Source: Vibrio hyugaensis (GTDB lineage: Bacteria; Pseudomonadota; Gammaproteobacteria; Enterobacterales; Vibrionaceae). From it: DNA of 64,000 nt. The stretch lies in NCBI RefSeq assembly GCF_002906655.1, contig NZ_CP025794.1, positions 1,054,001 to 1,118,000 of the forward strand, given 5' to 3'. Below are positions 38,670 through 46,817 of the stretch, one piece after another; positions within the stretch are counted from its first letter, which is position 1; each line of letters starts with the position of its first letter. A model generated the notes under the pieces. That model made no database searches and had not been told where the DNA came from. It saw nothing but the letters and a program-made list of their open reading frames with translations. Both the position numbers and the translations under genes were made by a program.

Positions 38670-39941
38670 ATGGCGCAATTTATAGACCGAAGGCTCAATG
38701 GTAAAAACAAGAGCGCTGTTAATCGACAGCGCTTCTTGAAACGCCATAAAGAGCAGATTAAAGAGTCGGTAGCTGACGCAGTGAATCGACGCTCGATCAC
38801 AAACACGGAAACGGGCGAAGACGTTGCAATACCGCACAAAGACATCAACGAACCTATGTTTCATCAGGGTAAAGGGGGCGTGCGTGAGCGTGTGCACCCT
38901 GGCAACGACCAATTTATTACTGGTGACAAAATCGAGCGCCCGAAAGGTGGAGGCCAAGGTGGTGGCGCAGGAGAAGGCAATGCGAGTCCTGATGGCGAAG
39001 GCCAAGACGAGTTTGTTTTCCAGATATCCAAAGATGAATATCTCGATATCTTGTTCGAGGATTTGGAGTTACCCAATCTTGAAAAAAATCAGATTGCTAA
39101 AATAACTGAATGGAAGACCCATCGTGCGGGTTACCAAACTGCAGGCATTCCGTCCAACATTGCCATTGTGCGTTCGTTGCAGCAATCACTTGCTCGACGT
39201 ACCGCAATGACGGCAGGAAAGAAGCGTCTTCTTAATGAACTAGAGGATGAGCTTACTCGCATCAAAAACATAGAGCCAGCTCAACAGCTCGAGGAAAATC
39301 GTCTGAAGAAGGAAATTGAGGATCTGCGCAAGAAAATCGAAAGCGTGCCCTTCATTGATACCTTCGACTTACGTTTCAAGAACTATGAGAAGCGCCCTGT
39401 GCCATCGAGCCAAGCGGTCATGTTTTGTCTGATGGACGTATCCGGTTCTATGGACCAAGCCACCAAAGATATCGCAAAACGCTTCTATGTTCTTTTATAC
39501 CTGTTCTTGACGCGCACCTACGAAAATGTAGAGGTCGTATTCATTCGTCACCATACTCAAGCAAAAGAGGTCGATGAACATGAGTTCTTCTACTCGCAAG
39601 AAACGGGTGGAACAATTGTGTCGAGCGCTCTCAAGCTAATGAACGAAATCGTGCAAGACCGCTATCCTGTAGGCCAATGGAACATCTACGCCGCACAGGC
39701 ATCCGATGGGGATAATTGGGCTGACGATTCTCCGCGTTGCCGTGAACTCCTAGTGAATAAACTGCTTCCTAACTGTCAATACTATTCATACATTGAGATC
39801 ACCCGACGCTCACACCAAACGCTATGGCATGAATACGAGAAGCTTGCTGAAGCCTTCCCAAACTTTGCCATGAAGAACATCCGCTCTGTGGAGGATATCT
39901 TCCCAGTCTTCCGTGAACTATTCCAAAAAGAAACGGCGTAA
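38670..39941 (+). CDS. yeaH: DUF444 family protein YeaH
   Basis: The 423-residue protein matches the YeaH/YhbH family. It starts [20 protein letters not shown], has a Gly-rich linker ([13 protein letters not shown], about residue 95), a coiled segment and a von Willebrand-A-like domain with the metal-site-like MDVSGSMD near residue 255. It is cytoplasmic and co-conserved with PrkA and SpoVR across bacteria. The start at 38670 is used because it gives the family N-terminus; an in-frame ATG at 38646 is less likely. yeaG ends 45 bp upstream. Confidence 0.93.
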   Translation: MAQFIDRRLNGKNKSAVNRQRFLKRHKEQIKESVADAVNRRSITNTETGEDVAIPHKDINEPMFHQGKGGVRERVHPGNDQFITGDKIERPKGGGQGGGAGEGNASPDGEGQDEFVFQISKDEYLDILFEDLELPNLEKNQIAKITEWKTHRAGYQTAGIPSNIAIVRSLQQSLARRTAMTAGKKRLLNELEDELTRIKNIEPAQQLEENRLKKEIEDLRKKIESVPFIDTFDLRFKNYEKRPVPSSQAVMFCLMDVSGSMDQATKDIAKRFYVLLYLFLTRTYENVEVVFIRHHTQAKEVDEHEFFYSQETGGTIVSSALKLMNEIVQDRYPVGQWNIYAAQASDGDNWADDSPRCRELLVNKLLPNCQYYSYIEITRRSHQTLWHEYEKLAEAFPNFAMKNIRSVEDIFPVFRELFQKETA

Positions 39942-39952
39942 GGAGGCTAGCG

Positions 39953-41512
39953 ATGAATACCGCAACGAAAAACCTTTCGGGGGAAGCTTCGAAGAAGCGC
40001 AGAGAAAATATGCTTCCTGACGGCCCAGACTGGACGTTTGAACTGTTGGAGCGTTATCACAAAGAAATCAAGCGTGTCGCGGAGCATTATCGCCTCGACA
40101 CTTACCCAAACCAAATCGAGGTGATTACCTCCGAACAAATGATGGATGCATACTCAAGTATCGGTATGCCCATCAACTACAATCATTGGTCGTTTGGCAA
40201 AAAGTTCATCCAAACTGAGCAAAACTACAAACACGGTCAAATGGGCTTGGCTTACGAGATCGTGATTAACTCCAACCCATGTATCGCTTATTTGATGGAA
40301 GAGAACACCATCACGATGCAGGCGCTTGTTATCGCTCACGCTTGTTATGGACACAACTCGTTCTTCAAGGGCAATTATCTGTTCCAAACGTGGACCGACG
40401 CCAGCTCGATCATTGACTATCTCTTGTTTGCGAAGAACTATATTGCGGAATGTGAAGAGCGATACGGGGTGCATGAAGTTGAGCAACTACTTGACTCATG
40501 CCATGCATTAATGAACTTCGGTGTAGACCGCTATAAGCGTCCCGAAAAAATCTCTATTAATGAAGAGAAAGCACGTCAAGAAGAGCGCGAAGCCTATCTT
40601 CAATCTCAAGTGAACGAACTTTGGCGTACCGTTCCACAGGCAAAAACTAAAGAAGAAGATATCAAGATTCGTTTCCCAAGTGAGCCACAGGAAAACCTGC
40701 TTTATTTCTTCGAGAAACATGCGCCATTGCTGGAGCCTTGGCAGCGTGAAATCGTCCGAATTGTCCGTAAAGTCAGCCAGTACTTTTACCCTCAGAAACA
40801 AACCCAAGTTATGAATGAAGGGTGGGCAACATTTTGGCACTACACGATTCTGAATCACCTTTACGATGAAGGCTTAGTATCAGAGAAGTTTATTCTCGAA
40901 TTTCTACATAGTCACACCAGCGTTGTTGCTCAACCTGCTTATAACAGTCCGTACTTTAGCGGCATTAACCCTTATGCGCTTGGCTTTGCGATGTTCAGAG
41001 ACATAAAACGTATCTGTGAAGAGCCAACCGATGAGGATAAAGAGTGGTTCCCAGAAATTGCCGGAGCCGATTGGTTAGACACGCTTCACTTTGCGATGCA
41101 TAACTTCAAAGATGAAAGTTTTATCAGCCAATACTTGTCACCAAAGCTAATGCGAGATTTTAAACTTTTCGCCATTAATGATGATGATCGTAAGAACTTC
41201 GTTGAGGTTGCCGCCATTCACGATGAGATGGGTTACAAACGCATCCGAGAGGCGCTAGCCGCACAATATAACTTAGCCAATCTAGAGCCAAACATTCAGG
41301 TATTTAACGTGGATGTGCGAGGCGATCGTTCGTTAACACTTCAATACGTCCCTCATAACCGAATTCCATTGGATAACAGTTATGAAGAGGTGTTGAAACA
41401 TGTTTATCGCTTATGGGGCTTCGATGTGATTTTGGAGGAAGTAAAAGATACCGGACACCGAGAGATTCTCTCTACCTGTCCGAAACGCAATCAGTACGAC
41501 ACAAATATCTAG
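39953..41512 (+). CDS. ycgB: SpoVR family protein YcgB
   Basis: A 519-residue cytoplasmic protein of the SpoVR family (E. coli YcgB, 510 aa; B. subtilis SpoVR). Conserved stretches: LPDGPDWTFELLERYHKEI, the HACYGHNSFFKGNYLFQTWT region, MNEGWATFWHY and FSGINPYALGFAMFRDIK. The HxxxGHN and EGWATFWH motifs look like metal ligands, though this is inference. A strong AAGGAGG ribosome-binding site precedes the ATG, 11 bp after yeaH. E. coli has ycgB apart from yeaGH; here the three are contiguous. Its terminator has been split by an insertion sequence. Confidence 0.93.
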   Translation: MNTATKNLSGEASKKRRENMLPDGPDWTFELLERYHKEIKRVAEHYRLDTYPNQIEVITSEQMMDAYSSIGMPINYNHWSFGKKFIQTEQNYKHGQMGLAYEIVINSNPCIAYLMEENTITMQALVIAHACYGHNSFFKGNYLFQTWTDASSIIDYLLFAKNYIAECEERYGVHEVEQLLDSCHALMNFGVDRYKRPEKISINEEKARQEEREAYLQSQVNELWRTVPQAKTKEEDIKIRFPSEPQENLLYFFEKHAPLLEPWQREIVRIVRKVSQYFYPQKQTQVMNEGWATFWHYTILNHLYDEGLVSEKFILEFLHSHTSVVAQPAYNSPYFSGINPYALGFAMFRDIKRICEEPTDEDKEWFPEIAGADWLDTLHFAMHNFKDESFISQYLSPKLMRDFKLFAINDDDRKNFVEVAAIHDEMGYKRIREALAAQYNLANLEPNIQVFNVDVRGDRSLTLQYVPHNRIPLDNSYEEVLKHVYRLWGFDVILEEVKDTGHREILSTCPKRNQYDTNI

Positions 41513-41540
41513 AACTCCCTTTCTACTAGTGAATAAAAGA

Positions 41541-41558
41541 AAAGGCTCCTAACTTAGG
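41541..41558 (+). other. Left half of a terminator split by the insertion sequence
   Basis: AAAGGCTCCTAACTTAGG joins, across the element, with AGGAGCCTTT at 43072-43081. Removing the element and one 11-bp target copy restores the hairpin AAAGGCTCCT-AACTT-AGGAGCCTTT, a bidirectional terminator between ycgB and kdsB. Confidence 0.8.
41548..41558. repeat. Target site duplication, left copy
   Basis: CCTAACTTAGG occurs immediately outside both ends of the element. The 11-bp target is itself an interrupted palindrome (CCTAA-C-TTAGG), the apex of the former terminator hairpin. Confidence 0.9.
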
Positions 41559-41559
41559 C

Positions 41560-41594
41560 TGTCTCTTGATCACAAGTCTAGTGATCAAGAGACA
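41560..41594. repeat. 14-bp subterminal inverted repeat at the left IS end
   Basis: TGTCTCTTGATCAC and GTGATCAAGAGACA face each other around AAGTCTA, which holds the transposase stop codon. Each arm contains a GATC Dam site. No T-tract follows on the plus strand. Confidence 0.85.
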
Positions 41595-42957
41595 TTGCGA
41601 GTTCGTAGCCTTCAAGGATGGTTTGTAGTTTAAACCATCCTTCCCAAAGCACCTTTATTGAAGCTCTACCCGTCCTCTTGGTATCTTTCCAACCGCCTAA
41701 TTTAGCGAGATTTTTGTACGCCCAGCTCATATCGGGCACTTCTTTAGGTAATGTCTTACTTTCTAGTTTCAACCACAGTAGCTTCCAAGCTTTTTTGCCC
41801 AATACCTTTTCACAACTTTCTTTCGTTAGCTCATCAACTTCTTTAATGAAGCGTAACGCCAATAAACGCGTAGCAACAAAGGCATAGATGACACTTAATC
41901 TCTCTAAGTTATCTTTACTTTGTAGCCTGAGTGACTCCACATCTGTCCCTTCACTTTTCCAGACTTTATGGAAATCTTCAATCAGCCATCGGCGCTCGTA
42001 ATAACCGATAATTCTCATAGCGTCTTCAACGTTGTTTATTGGCTCCGACGTCAAGAGGTGCCATGCTAACTTGTCTTTTGATGTCCCTTGCTCAAGGCAA
42101 CCAACATAATAAACAGGTATGCCTGCGTGCTCTTTTTTGTTTGCCGGAGCCTTTAATGTCACCTGACCATATTTAACATCAAGCTTTACATCTCTCGCTT
42201 TTCTCCCTCCTTTTTGGGGGATGGTAAGCTCTTTTGTCTCGACGCTTGGTAACGCTTGCGCATAGTCGTAAAGCTTTTGATGATGAGCTTCTAGGCAGCG
42301 ACTTTGCATTGAGCGAACGACAAAGCGCTGCTGATGTTGACGTTTATAAGTCAAGTATTCGAATAGGTCAGCTTCTCGGTCACAGACCGAGATAACATCT
42401 AACATTTTATCCCCTAGGCGTTCAACGACACGGCGAGAAGCTTGCTCCCATTTGTAACTCTCTTTCTCCTTATAAGGACGAGTCGCGTGTTGGTGCTTTT
42501 GCCCACGCTTAGTAATATCTCGGCTCCATCGTTGCTGCTCTATCAGGCCAACAATGGTCTGACTTTGTGGTGCAAAAAGTAACGTCGAATGTACGTGGAG
42601 AGCTCGAATTCTATCGCCTTGATTCGTGTGCCCGAGTTCATCTTTTATACTTCGATGCGGAAAACTGAGCGTTGTTGTATCTTCAAGCGCGAGTAATTCC
42701 TCATGCTCGTTAGCTCGGGATACAGTTGATTGAAAGCCTGCTTCTGCGATGTCTTTTGCATCGATGTTTTCATTGCGGATAAAGCGATATGCACCTTCCA
42801 TATCGGCGGGAGAAAAAGGAAGTTTAGCCACGGAGACTCCTGGTTGATTAGCAATGGAAGTCGCTAAACTGATGAGGCGTTGTGTTCTTCGAGGGTCTTT
42901 AAGTTGTGCTTGTCCAAATTGTTCTTGTGCCCAAAGTTTAGCGTCTGAGTGTGTCAT
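41578..42957 (-). CDS. Transposase, IS4 family (IS50/Tn5 group)
   Basis: A 459-residue transposase. The N-terminal part (AKLWAQEQFGQAQLKDPRRT) resembles the Tn5 transposase DNA-binding domain, with MEGAYRFIRNENI following. The catalytic core shows LLALEDTTTLSF (first Asp), SVCDREADLFEYLTYK (second Asp) and the Y-(2)-R-(3)-E-(6)-K signature in YYERRWLIEDFHKVWKSE. All DDE residues appear intact and there is no frameshift. The ATG at 42957 lies close to two GATC sites in the probable promoter, recalling Dam control of IS50. The C-terminal codons lie inside the element's left end. Confidence 0.93.
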   Translation of the reverse strand: MTHSDAKLWAQEQFGQAQLKDPRRTQRLISLATSIANQPGVSVAKLPFSPADMEGAYRFIRNENIDAKDIAEAGFQSTVSRANEHEELLALEDTTTLSFPHRSIKDELGHTNQGDRIRALHVHSTLLFAPQSQTIVGLIEQQRWSRDITKRGQKHQHATRPYKEKESYKWEQASRRVVERLGDKMLDVISVCDREADLFEYLTYKRQHQQRFVVRSMQSRCLEAHHQKLYDYAQALPSVETKELTIPQKGGRKARDVKLDVKYGQVTLKAPANKKEHAGIPVYYVGCLEQGTSKDKLAWHLLTSEPINNVEDAMRIIGYYERRWLIEDFHKVWKSEGTDVESLRLQSKDNLERLSVIYAFVATRLLALRFIKEVDELTKESCEKVLGKKAWKLLWLKLESKTLPKEVPDMSWAYKNLAKLGGWKDTKRTGRASIKVLWEGWFKLQTILEGYELAMSLDH

Positions 42958-43012
42958 CTTAGTGTTTCAGTAAGGATTACTAAGTGATCAGATCACACAC
43001 ACGTGAAAGAGT

Positions 43013-43047
43013 TCAAAAAAAATCCCCAAGCTACAAGCTTGGGGATT
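43013..43047 (-). terminator. IS-borne terminator facing the kdsB operon
   Basis: Stem AATCCCCAAGCT / AGCTTGGGGATT with a 3-nt loop is followed on the minus strand by eight T's. It lies between the right IS end and the transposase gene, so it blocks transcripts entering from kdsB and shields the transposase from outside activation. Confidence 0.85.
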
Positions 43048-43063
43048 TGTGTATAAGAGACAG

Positions 43064-43074
43064 CCTAACTTAGG
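43064..43074. repeat. Target site duplication, right copy
   Basis: Second CCTAACTTAGG, directly after the right end of the element; followed by AGCCTTTAT, the other arm of the broken terminator. Confidence 0.9.
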
Positions 43075-43109
43075 AGCCTTTATCTATCTAAATCAGTCAG
43101 TGCGGTGTA

Positions 43110-43865
43110 TTAAGCTTGCTTTGCAATAATTGTTCTTACCGCTTCAAGGTCGGCTTGCGTATCGACACCTGCTGCTGGCGCTTCTTTTGCAACCGCAACA
43201 TGAATCTTTTCACCGTACCAAAGCACGCGAAGTTGCTCTAGACACTCGATTTGCTCAAGTGCGCTTGGCTGCCAATTCACATAAGTATTGATGAAGCCAG
43301 CACGGTAAGCGTAGATGCCAATGTGACGCATCAATGGATTTACGAAGGTTTTGTCTTGCTTGGCAAAGTTGTCACGATCCCAAGGGATCGTCGCACGACT
43401 AAAGTACATAGCGTAACCACGCTCGTCCGCGACCACTTTTACCGCATTCGGGTTAAAGACTTCTTCTTCCGATTCAATCTCAACCGCAAGCGTTGCCATT
43501 GGCGCATCGCAACCTGCTAGGTTGTCAGCTACTTGGCGAATAATAGACGGAGGAATCAATGGTTCATCACCCTGAACATTAACCACAATGTGGTCTGCAG
43601 GAATTGCCATTTTTTCTACCACTTCTGCTAGTCGCTCAGTGCCAGATTCATGGTTTGGCGAGGTCATACAAACCTTGCCACCAAACTGTTCTGCAGCCGC
43701 CGATACGCGCTCATCGTCAGTCGCAATAATCACGTCTTCAGCACCCGCTTGTAACGCTTGTTCGTAAACCCATTGGATCATTGGCTTGCCGCCAATATCT
43801 GCCAACGGTTTACCCGGTAAACGGCTTGACGCGTAACGCGCAGGAATGACAACCGTAAAAGACAT
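43110..43865 (-). CDS. kdsB: 3-deoxy-manno-octulosonate cytidylyltransferase
   Basis: KdsB makes CMP-Kdo from CTP and Kdo for LPS inner core. The 251-residue protein has the nucleotidyltransferase start [20 protein letters not shown], the [11 protein letters not shown] motif and [10 protein letters not shown]. It is the last gene of msbA-lpxK-ycaR-kdsB, and its ATG shares one base with the ycaR stop. The normal downstream terminator is interrupted by the insertion sequence 36 bp past its stop. Confidence 0.96.
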   Translation of the reverse strand: MSFTVVIPARYASSRLPGKPLADIGGKPMIQWVYEQALQAGAEDVIIATDDERVSAAAEQFGGKVCMTSPNHESGTERLAEVVEKMAIPADHIVVNVQGDEPLIPPSIIRQVADNLAGCDAPMATLAVEIESEEEVFNPNAVKVVADERGYAMYFSRATIPWDRDNFAKQDKTFVNPLMRHIGIYAYRAGFINTYVNWQPSALEQIECLEQLRVLWYGEKIHVAVAKEAPAAGVDTQADLEAVRTIIAKQA

Positions 43866-44044
43866 TAGCGTCCCTCGTCCATGCTCATGGTTCTTGCTTC
43901 TGGTTCAAGGAGAACAGGAATACCCTCTTTGATTGGGTAAGCAAGGCGATCTAATTTGCAGATCAACTCTTGATTATCTTTATCGTACGTCAGCTTACCT
44001 TTGCACACAGGGCAAGCTACAATCTCAAGCAGACGGTGATCCAT
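43865..44044 (-). CDS. ycaR: Trm112-like zinc-finger protein YcaR (59 aa)
   Basis: A 59-codon frame from ATG at 44044 to TAA at 43865. The product begins [20 protein letters not shown] and continues with [20 protein letters not shown], the UPF0434/Trm112 family. The CPxC pair (residues 11 and 14) and a third Cys at 29 suggest a degenerate metal site. It overlaps the 3' end of lpxK by 20 bp and abuts kdsB. The order lpxK-ycaR-kdsB is conserved in enterobacteria. Role unknown. Confidence 0.92.
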   Translation of the reverse strand: MDHRLLEIVACPVCKGKLTYDKDNQELICKLDRLAYPIKEGIPVLLEPEARTMSMDEGR

Positions 44045-45032
44045 AAGTCGCTTTAACCTCTTTTATTCGATTTAAAATTCGTTCTGCATCATGTTGTTCA
44101 AACTGAGCAGAAACAGGAAGATACCACCAATTGTCTTGCGCATAGCGGTCGCATTTAACGGCATCTTTTTCTGTCATAATCACATTCGCTCCTTGTTGAG
44201 CCAATGCATCTAATTCTTGTTGGTCAAAGTCCTGATGATCGGCAAACCCTTTCGTGACTTTGACATCCGCATTCATTGCGTTAAGTGTATTAAAAAAACG
44301 AGGTGGATGCCCTATACCTGCAAATGCGACTAAGTCTTTCAACTCACTCACATCCACTTGCTGCTTCGTCTTCAAATTGTTCGCTTTAGACGGCGCTAAA
44401 GACATTGGCATTTCATCTTGATGCGCTTTTCCACCGTTAGTGATGATAAAGTCGACTTCAGAAAGACGCTCTACCCCTTCACGTAGCGGACCAAGTGGAA
44501 TAAGGCTTTCATTACCAAAGCGACGATTGCCATCAACGATAACAAACTCAATATCTCGCTCTAAGGCGTAATGCTGAAGACCATCGTCAGTAATAATGAT
44601 GTCAACGCCAGTTTCAAGCAATGCTTTCACCGCATTAGCACGAATTGGGTCTACAGCTACTGGCGCACCAGTACGACGATGAATTAGCTTAGGCTCATCA
44701 CCACAGTGTTTCGCTGGTGTATTATCATCAAGAACAAGCGGATACTGAGGTGCTTTTGCGCCGTAACCACGCGATACCACTCCGGGTTTATAACCCATTA
44801 GTTGCAATTGCTCTACCAGCCACACTACCACTGGCGTTTTACCATTGCCACCAGCGGTAATGTTACCAACGACCACAACAGGCACAGGTGCTTTGTAGGC
44901 TTCTTTCTTGCCGACTTGGTATTGACGGCGTTTCGATTGGCTTATCGCACCAAACAACAAGCTTAATGGCCACAAAAGCGGCCATAGCAAGTATTTAAGC
45001 GGATGGTTTTCGAACCAGATCTTTTCAATCAC
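44025..45032 (-). CDS. lpxK: Tetraacyldisaccharide 4'-kinase
   Basis: LpxK phosphorylates the lipid A disaccharide precursor to lipid IVA at the inner membrane. The 335-residue protein has a membrane-associated N-terminal helix ([19 protein letters not shown]), a P-loop [13 protein letters not shown], and VVSRGYGAK and [13 protein letters not shown] motifs. Its start is 5 bp from the msbA stop and its end overlaps ycaR by 20 bp, so translation is coupled. Length is normal. Confidence 0.95.
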   Translation of the reverse strand: MIEKIWFENHPLKYLLWPLLWPLSLLFGAISQSKRRQYQVGKKEAYKAPVPVVVVGNITAGGNGKTPVVVWLVEQLQLMGYKPGVVSRGYGAKAPQYPLVLDDNTPAKHCGDEPKLIHRRTGAPVAVDPIRANAVKALLETGVDIIITDDGLQHYALERDIEFVIVDGNRRFGNESLIPLGPLREGVERLSEVDFIITNGGKAHQDEMPMSLAPSKANNLKTKQQVDVSELKDLVAFAGIGHPPRFFNTLNAMNADVKVTKGFADHQDFDQQELDALAQQGANVIMTEKDAVKCDRYAQDNWWYLPVSAQFEQHDAERILNRIKEVKATYGSPSA

Positions 45033-45037
45033 AGCGC

Positions 45038-46786
45038 TTAGGCACCAAATTGAATTCGATGAAGCTGAGCGTAAGCGCCATCTTTCGCAATCAACTCGAC
45101 ATGATTCCCACGCTCTACAATAGCACCTTCATCCACAACTAGGATTTCATCGGCGTTTTCGATAGTCGATAGGCGGTGAGCGATAACCAGTACCGTCTTG
45201 TCTTTTTGTAGTTCATCTAGAGCAGATTGAATTGCACGTTCAGATTCCGTATCCAAGGCCGATGTGGCCTCATCAAGGATAAGAACAGGCGCATCACGCA
45301 GTAGAGCACGAGCAATCGCCACACGCTGACGTTGACCACCCGACAGGCTTGCACCATTCTCGCCGATCGTAGCGTCTAGGCCACCATCCATCTTGCTAAT
45401 GAATTCCATCGCATGAGCCAGTTTGGCTGCACGCTCAATGTCTTCACGTGTGTATTGTTCTTCTGTCGCGTAAGCAATGTTGTTTGCAATCGTGTCATTG
45501 AACAAATGTACGTTTTGCGAAACAAGCGCAAACTGCTCACGAAGATTCTTAAGCTCATAATCACGAATGTCATGACCATCAAGCGTAATTGAACCGCTGC
45601 TTACGTCGTAGAAACGGTTGAACAAGTTAGCTATGGTACTCTTACCCGAACCTGAACGCCCAACGAGAGCAACCGTCTTACCTTTTGGAATGTCAAAACT
45701 GACATTCTCAAGCGCTGGTTTCTCTGCACCTTCATAAGTGAAGCTGACATCTTTAACAGTTACATCGCCTTGCGCACGTTCTACTTTGAATTTACCTTCA
45801 TTCTTCTCTGTTTCGAGATCAATCAAAGCAAACAGCGTTTGGCTCGCCGCCATACCGCGTTGGAACTGTGACGTTACGTTGGTGAGCGCTTTAAGAGGAC
45901 GCATCAAACCAAACATCGCAGAAAAGACAACGGTAAAGGTACCTGGAGTCAATTGCTCTTTGATCGAATCGATACTTGCAAGGTAAAGCACCACAACAAT
46001 CGCAATGGATGCGATCATCTGAATAATCGGGTTAGCTGCTGCTTGAGCGGTGACCAACTTCATACTCTGTTGACGCATTTGGTTGCTGACTTTCTCGAAG
46101 CGTTTGCCTTCGATGTCTTGACCACCGTAACTTAGTACAACTTTATGACCTTTCAGCATTTGTTCAGCAGATGCTGTCACATTACCCATCATCGTCTGCA
46201 TGTTTCTAGATATCTTTCTGAATCGTTTGGAAACGATACTAATACCCCAAGCAACCACTGGTGCAACGGCAAATAGAACCAGCGACAACTGCCAGCTGTT
46301 GTAGAACATCAGAACAAGAAGACCGATGATACTCGCGCCTTCACGTACAATGCTCACAAGCGCAGAGCTGGTAGCTGCAGAAACTTGCTCTGAATCGTAA
46401 GTGATACGAGACAGCAAATTACCCGTTTTTTCTTTATCAAAGTAAGAAACAGGCATATGCATAAAGTGGTTGAACACCATTCGGCGAATTTGCATCACTA
46501 CGTTGCCGGAAACCCAGCTCAAACAGTAGGTAGATACAAATCCACTCACGCCACGAATAAACATCATGGCAAAAACGATCAGCGGAAGCGTGCGTAGAAA
46601 ATCCGATTCTGCATTGCCAAAACCTTCATCAAGAAGCGGCTTTAGCAAAGAAATCATATAGGTATCTGAAACAGCATTAACAACTAATGCAATGACGGCA
46701 ACGATCAAACCTGCCTTATAAAGGCGAATAAATTGCCATAGACGCTTAAACGTCTGCCAGGTCGTTTCATCAGTATTTATCGACAT
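45038..46786 (-). CDS. msbA: Lipid A export permease/ATP-binding protein MsbA
   Basis: A 582-residue half-transporter with six membrane helices (about 1-320) and an ATPase domain with Walker [10 protein letters not shown], signature LSGGQRQR and Walker [13 protein letters not shown]. It flips lipid A-core across the inner membrane. The N-terminal [20 protein letters not shown] is standard. It sits directly upstream of lpxK, with comEC just ahead of it (31 bp), as in E. coli (ycaI-msbA-lpxK). Confidence 0.96.
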   Translation of the reverse strand: MSINTDETTWQTFKRLWQFIRLYKAGLIVAVIALVVNAVSDTYMISLLKPLLDEGFGNAESDFLRTLPLIVFAMMFIRGVSGFVSTYCLSWVSGNVVMQIRRMVFNHFMHMPVSYFDKEKTGNLLSRITYDSEQVSAATSSALVSIVREGASIIGLLVLMFYNSWQLSLVLFAVAPVVAWGISIVSKRFRKISRNMQTMMGNVTASAEQMLKGHKVVLSYGGQDIEGKRFEKVSNQMRQQSMKLVTAQAAANPIIQMIASIAIVVVLYLASIDSIKEQLTPGTFTVVFSAMFGLMRPLKALTNVTSQFQRGMAASQTLFALIDLETEKNEGKFKVERAQGDVTVKDVSFTYEGAEKPALENVSFDIPKGKTVALVGRSGSGKSTIANLFNRFYDVSSGSITLDGHDIRDYELKNLREQFALVSQNVHLFNDTIANNIAYATEEQYTREDIERAAKLAHAMEFISKMDGGLDATIGENGASLSGGQRQRVAIARALLRDAPVLILDEATSALDTESERAIQSALDELQKDKTVLVIAHRLSTIENADEILVVDEGAIVERGNHVELIAKDGAYAQLHRIQFGA

Positions 46787-46817
46787 AGAAGTGCTTTATT
46801 TTCTTACATTAAGACTC

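Larger units (their letters stand above)
41559..43063 (-). mobile_element. IS50-like insertion sequence of the IS4 family (1505 bp)
   Basis: The element is bounded by CTGTCTCTTGATCACAAGT on the left and, on the minus strand, CTGTCTCTTATACACAAAT on the right. These resemble the inside and outside ends of IS50/Tn5 (CTGTCTCTTGATCAG..., CTGACTCTTATACAC...). It carries one transposase gene, and 11-bp target repeats flank it. The short exact target duplication and intact transposase suggest recent, possibly still active insertion. Confidence 0.93.
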
